Positions 60,885 through 64,000 of a stretch of DNA of 64,000 nt are shown in pieces. The translations under genes and the position numbers were made by a program. Where the stretch lies: NCBI GenBank assembly GCA_036501145.1, contig DASYAV010000022.1, forward strand, positions 25,300-89,299, read 5' to 3'. The first letter of the stretch is position 1. Every line of letters begins with the position of its first letter. This DNA comes from PALSA-505 sp036501145. Its GTDB lineage: Bacteria; Actinomycetota; Actinomycetes; Streptosporangiales; Streptosporangiaceae. Under the pieces are notes generated by a model, which saw only the letters and a program-made list of their open reading frames with translations, ran no database searches and was not told the DNA's origin.

Positions 60885-61946
60885 TCAGCCGGTGACGGCG
60901 GCGGTGTCGAGCTGCCAGGAGCGCCATTCGTCGAGGATGCGGAAGCCGAGCTCGTCGTTGATGGCGATCATGTGCTTGTTGCCGTCCGCGTTGCCGGTCA
61001 GGATGTGCGCCATGGCCGGCTCGGCGCCGGCCAGCATCTGCAGCATGGCCACCTTGACCAGCAGGCCGAGCCGGTGGCCGCGATGCTCGCGGCTGACCGC
61101 GGTGACGCCCTGGTAGCCCCATTCGGTGTCCCATGGCTCCACATAGATCTCGGTCAGCCCGGCCAGCTCACCGGTGCGGTCGCAGCGGGCCGCCACGCTG
61201 TAGCGGCGGATGCCGACCGCCGCCGAATGGCGCTCGCCTTCGCGCACCCGCTCGACGTCGGGCCGGTGCGCTTCGTACCCCGGGTTGCGCGGCGCGTCGG
61301 CCATGGCCGATGACACGATCGCCACCCCCTCCAGGTCCTCCTCGGGGGTGGGCCCGGTCCAGCTGACCAGCGAGTAGCCCTGGGCCGCCGCCTCGGCCCG
61401 GCCGCGGAGCGCGGCCAGCTTGCCGGCCGGGATCGCGGCCACGTCGAGCACCCGGCGGATGTCAAGCAGCCCGGCCCGGGCGCCCACCGCGGCGCAGAAC
61501 GCCGCGCCCGGGGAACCGCACCGGGTCTCGCCGGCCAGCAGCGTGCGGCCATGCCCGGCGGCCCTGGCCGCCGCGTGCCGCAGCAGGGCGGTGCCCACGC
61601 CGCCGCGCCGCGCGGCCGGCGCCACCATGATGGTGAGCTCGCCGATGTGCTTGTTCTTCCGGTGCGGCAGCGCGAGCAGGTAGGCCCCGGCCACGGTCCG
61701 GCCGGCGCCGCCGGTGCCGCCGGTGCCGTCAATGGCCAGCGCCCGTTCCCGGGGGTCGCTGTTCCAGCCTTTGCGTATCCAGTTGGTGAATACCCGTTCG
61801 CTGGTGGGCGGGCCGTCCGGGTCGTCCTCGGGCAGGCCGGCCAGGTACATCTCGTACAGGGCCGGTGTGACACCAGGTTCGGTGTCCGGGTCAAAGTCCT
61901 CGATGCGCACCTGACCAGCAAAGCCGGGCACGCCCGCCGGCGCCAC
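60885..61946 (-). CDS. GNAT-family N-acetyltransferase with two acetyltransferase domains
   Basis: A 353-residue protein with tandem GNAT folds. The first has VAPAARRGGVGTALLRHAAA as acetyl-CoA binding loop; the second has VSREHRGHRLGLLVKVAMLQ and ends INDELGFRILDEWRSWQLD. Two-domain GNATs of this kind include mycothiol synthase relatives and antibiotic acetyltransferases; the substrate is unknown. The start may be GTG 61946 or GTG 61910 (VRIEDFDPDTEP). Divergent from the pnt operon. Confidence 0.85.
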   Translation of the reverse strand: MAPAGVPGFAGQVRIEDFDPDTEPGVTPALYEMYLAGLPEDDPDGPPTSERVFTNWIRKGWNSDPRERALAIDGTGGTGGAGRTVAGAYLLALPHRKNKHIGELTIMVAPAARRGGVGTALLRHAAARAAGHGRTLLAGETRCGSPGAAFCAAVGARAGLLDIRRVLDVAAIPAGKLAALRGRAEAAAQGYSLVSWTGPTPEEDLEGVAIVSSAMADAPRNPGYEAHRPDVERVREGERHSAAVGIRRYSVAARCDRTGELAGLTEIYVEPWDTEWGYQGVTAVSREHRGHRLGLLVKVAMLQMLAGAEPAMAHILTGNADGNKHMIAINDELGFRILDEWRSWQLDTAAVTG

Positions 61947-62070
61947 TGGTTATTCGGGCAGGTCGCCTGCGGCCAACCGGCCCGGCCGGGCGGGGAAAGG
62001 GGCGCGCCGGTACCACACGCCGGGCGCCGTGATAGACATGGCACCCGGGAGAAACTGCCTGCTGTGAGGT

Positions 62071-62170
62071 CCGCCGATGAGGGAGCGCTGTCCACAACCA
62101 GGTCGTGACCGCGCGGGGTGGCGCCGATGAAGGAACGCTGCCCGCAGCCGGCCGCTGACTGCGCGAGGTG
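62071..62170. repeat. Two tandem imperfect 50-bp repeats covering translation start regions
   Basis: Copies 62071-62120 and 62121-62170 are about 75% identical. Each repeats the pattern of a GAGGT-like ribosome site, CGCCG, then ATGA; the partial third copy is the real pntAA start region. They encode the two leader peptides described separately. Confidence 0.8.
62077..62130 (+). CDS. Leader peptide 1 upstream of pntAA
   Basis: A 17-codon ORF encoding MRERCPQPGRDRAGWRR. GAGGT lies 6 bp before its ATG. Its stop TGA overlaps the ATG of the second leader (ATGA). It resembles the second peptide (M-x-E-R-C-P-Q-P, D, A, W-R-R conserved). Expression is unproven. Confidence 0.5.
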   Translation: MRERCPQPGRDRAGWRR

Positions 62171-62180
62171 GCGCCGGTGA
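62127..62180 (+). CDS. Leader peptide 2 upstream of pntAA
   Basis: A 17-codon ORF encoding MKERCPQPAADCARWRR. Its stop overlaps the GTG start of pntAA (GTGA), so ribosomes finishing it could restart at pntAA. Of 11 codons that differ from leader 1, six are synonymous, mostly in the E-R-C-P-Q-P part, hinting that the peptide is kept by selection. Confidence 0.5.
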   Translation: MKERCPQPAADCARWRR

Positions 62181-63331
62181 AGGTCGCCGTCGTCAAGGAG
62201 CTTCCCCCGGAACGGCGGGTGGCGCTGACCCCGGACGCCGTCGGCAAGCTGACCGCGGCCGGGCTGGAGGTGCTGGCCGAGGCCGGGGCGGGCGAGGCCG
62301 CCTGGTTCAGCGACAGCGGCTACGCCGAGGCCGGCGCGGCGGTGCTGTCCCGGGATGAGCTGATGGCCGCCGCGGACGCCATCGTCACCGTGGGCAAGCC
62401 GGACGCCGCGCTGGTGGCCGGGCTGCGGGCCGGGCAGGCGGTGTTCGGCATGCTGGCCCCGCTGACCGACCCGGAACTGGCCGCCACGCTGGGCCGGGCC
62501 GGGGTGACCGCGGTCAGCCTGGACGGGCTGCCCAGGACGCTGTCGCGGGCGCAGCAGATGGACGCGCTCAGCTCGCAGGCGAACGTGGCCGGCTACAAGG
62601 CGGCGCTGGTCGCGGCGGGCGCGTACGGCCGGTTCTTCCCGCTGCTGATCACCGCGGCGGGCACCGCCCGGCCGGCCAAGGTGCTGGTGCTGGGCGCCGG
62701 GGTGGCCGGGCTGCAGGCGATCGGCACCGCGCGGCGGCTCGGCGCGGTGGTCAGCGGGTACGACGTGCGGCCCAGTTCCAAGGGCGAGGTCGAGTCGCTC
62801 GGCGCCACCTTCGTCGAGCTGACGTCGGTGACCTCGGCGGCCGGCGAGGGCGGCTACGCCCGCGAGCTCACCGACTCCGAGCGCCGCGCCCAGCAGGCCG
62901 AGCTGAGCGGGCACATCGCCGCGCACGACGTGGTCATCACCACCGCGCAGGTGCCGGGCCGGCGGCCGCCGGTGCTGGTCACCGAGGACACGGTGAAGGC
63001 GATGGCGGCCGGCTCGGTCATCGTGGACATGGCGGCCAGCGCGCTGGGCGGCAACGTGGCCGGGTCGGTGCCGGACGAGCAGATCGTCACCGAGAACGGG
63101 GTCACGATCATCGGCGCGGGACGGCTGCCGTCCACGGTGCCCGCCGCGGCCTCGTCCGCGTTCTCCCGCAACATGTCCGCGCTGCTGCTGCACATGGCCA
63201 GCGACGGCGCCCTGGCCATCGACCTTGACGACGAGATCCAGGCGGGCGTGGTCATCACGCACGACGGCACGGTGGTGCACGGCTCGACCGCCGCGCTGCT
63301 GTCCCCCGGCGAACAGGGAGGTGCCCAGTGA
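62177..63331 (+). CDS. pntAA: NAD(P) transhydrogenase subunit alpha part 1
   Basis: The NAD(H)-binding soluble subunit of proton-translocating transhydrogenase, about 384 residues. Start VKVAVVKELPPERRVALTPD, NAD-binding VLVLGAGVAGLQAIGTARRL with YDVRP, and the loop VITTAQVPGRRPPVLVTEDT are intact. GTG at 62177 has GAGGTGG at ideal distance; GTG at 62168 would lie inside that site. It is coupled to pntAB by a GTGA overlap. Confidence 0.95.
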   Translation: MKVAVVKELPPERRVALTPDAVGKLTAAGLEVLAEAGAGEAAWFSDSGYAEAGAAVLSRDELMAAADAIVTVGKPDAALVAGLRAGQAVFGMLAPLTDPELAATLGRAGVTAVSLDGLPRTLSRAQQMDALSSQANVAGYKAALVAAGAYGRFFPLLITAAGTARPAKVLVLGAGVAGLQAIGTARRLGAVVSGYDVRPSSKGEVESLGATFVELTSVTSAAGEGGYARELTDSERRAQQAELSGHIAAHDVVITTAQVPGRRPPVLVTEDTVKAMAAGSVIVDMAASALGGNVAGSVPDEQIVTENGVTIIGAGRLPSTVPAAASSAFSRNMSALLLHMASDGALAIDLDDEIQAGVVITHDGTVVHGSTAALLSPGEQGGAQ

Positions 63332-63645
63332 CGTCGGCCCTGCTGACCGACATCGCCATCTTCGTGCTGGCCCTGCTGGTCGGGTTCGAGGTGATCAGCA
63401 AGGTGCCGGCGACGCTGCACACGCCGCTGATGTCGGCGGCCAACTCCATCCACGGGATCGTGCTGGTCGGCGCCATGCTGATCGCCGCCGCCGCGGACAA
63501 CGCGCTCGGCTACGTGCTTGCCTTCATCGCGGCCTTCTTCGCGGCGATGAACGTGGTCGGCGGGTACGTGGTGACCGGGCGGATGCTGAAGATGTTCCGG
63601 CGCCGCCCTCCCTCGCCCGACGGCACCGGGGGCGCGGAATCATGA
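63328..63645 (+). CDS. pntAB: NAD(P) transhydrogenase subunit alpha part 2
   Basis: A 105-residue membrane subunit with three hydrophobic helices: IAIFVLALLVGFEVIS, GIVLVGAMLIAAAA and VLAFIAAFFAAMNVVGGYVV. It supplies part of the proton channel. The last 20 residues are a polar tail. Both ends overlap neighbours (GTGA and ATGA). Confidence 0.94.
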   Translation: MTSALLTDIAIFVLALLVGFEVISKVPATLHTPLMSAANSIHGIVLVGAMLIAAAADNALGYVLAFIAAFFAAMNVVGGYVVTGRMLKMFRRRPPSPDGTGGAES

Positions 63646-64000
63646 ACGAGCCAGCGTTCACCTGGGTGACTCAGCTGCTCTACGTGGTGGCCGCCAGCTG
63701 CTTCGTGCTGGGACTGCACCTGATGAACACCCCGGCGACCGCGCGGCGCGGCAACCAGCTGTCCACCGGCGGCATGGTGCTGGCCGTGGTGGTCACCTTC
63801 GCGTTGATCATCCACAACGACGTGATCAGCGCCACCGGCTGGACGGTGATGCTGATCGGCGCGCTGCTCGGCGGCGGCGCGGGCCTGTACGCGGCGCGCA
63901 CGATAGCCATGACGGCGATGCCGCAGCTGGTCAGCGTGTTCAACGCGGTCGGCGGCGGGGCGGCGGCGCTGGTGGCGATCAACGACTACGTGCACGCCGG
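63642..64000 (+). CDS. pntB: NAD(P) transhydrogenase subunit beta, partial at window end
   Basis: The first 119 codons of PntB, which carries most of the membrane helices and the NADP(H) domain. It starts MNEPAFTWVTQLLYVVAASC and shows helices such as MVLAVVVTFALIIH and the conserved LMNTPATARRGNQLSTGGMV. The rest lies beyond the window. The enzyme makes NADPH from NADH using the proton gradient. Confidence 0.95.
   Translation, partial: MNEPAFTWVTQLLYVVAASCFVLGLHLMNTPATARRGNQLSTGGMVLAVVVTFALIIHNDVISATGWTVMLIGALLGGGAGLYAARTIAMTAMPQLVSVFNAVGGGAAALVAINDYVHA

Overview
The window is a 64-kb chromosomal segment of a very GC-rich actinobacterium (Actinomycetota). The lineage follows from a conservon (sensor kinase, roadblock, DUF742 and GTPase genes), the FbiD/CofC enzyme of coenzyme F420 synthesis, an NdgR-type IclR gene divergent from leuCD, DUF2469, an IdeR/DmdR-type iron box and frequent GTG starts. 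The species cannot be named from the sequence; gene order fits the Streptosporangiales/Frankiales/Streptomycetales range. I see no rRNA, intact tRNA, CRISPR array, insertion sequence or prophage.

Layout. 1-1.2 kb: two translationally coupled cupin proteins resembling 3-hydroxyanthranilate dioxygenase. 1.2-5.1 kb: a conservon on the minus strand. 5.1-6.1 kb: about 1 kb without a convincing gene. 6.1-8.9 kb: an alpha/beta hydrolase, a frameshifted MFS exporter and an ArsR-type regulator with a perfect operator palindrome. 9.1-50.9 kb: a long conserved housekeeping block: dprA, comM, yraN, DUF2469, rnhB, lepB, rplS, trmD, rimM, khpA, rpsP, ffh, [UGSC pair], glnD, glnB, ftsY, smc, acyP, mutM, rnc, rpmF, DUF177, coaD, rsmD, recG, rpmB, thiD, DUF2470, a CBM2-like protein, thiL, an Lrp-type gene, fbiD, plsC, gpsA, a trans-sulfuration enzyme, ddl, hup, leuD, leuC and ndgR. 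It covers translation, SRP targeting, chromosome segregation, nitrogen sensing, DNA repair and uptake, thiamine, F420, phospholipid, peptidoglycan and leucine metabolism. 51.3-60.6 kb: a secreted S8-like protein without a protease core, a secreted sedolisin and a large LuxR-family (LAL) regulator. 60.9-64 kb: a GNAT protein and the pntAA-pntAB-pntB transhydrogenase operon, cut off by the window end.

The most notable element is a two-gene plus-strand cassette lodged between the minus-strand genes ffh and glnD. Its second gene has an in-frame TGA at 22466-22468 that encodes the U of a UGSC motif. Eleven bases downstream is a compact hairpin with a G-first loop, as expected for a bacterial SECIS, so I read it as a selenoprotein. 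The first gene is a thioredoxin-fold fusion of unknown function, joined to it by a TGATG overlap.

Other notable points: two tandem 17-residue leader ORFs, coupled to each other and to pntAA; a short palindromic element shared by the coding regions of rnhB and glnD; ribosomal protein bS16 with a roughly 165-residue Ala/Lys/Thr/Glu/Asp tail; an 86-bp tandem repeat between smc and ftsY; and decayed fragments of an MmyB-type regulator and a TIGR03086-type protein.
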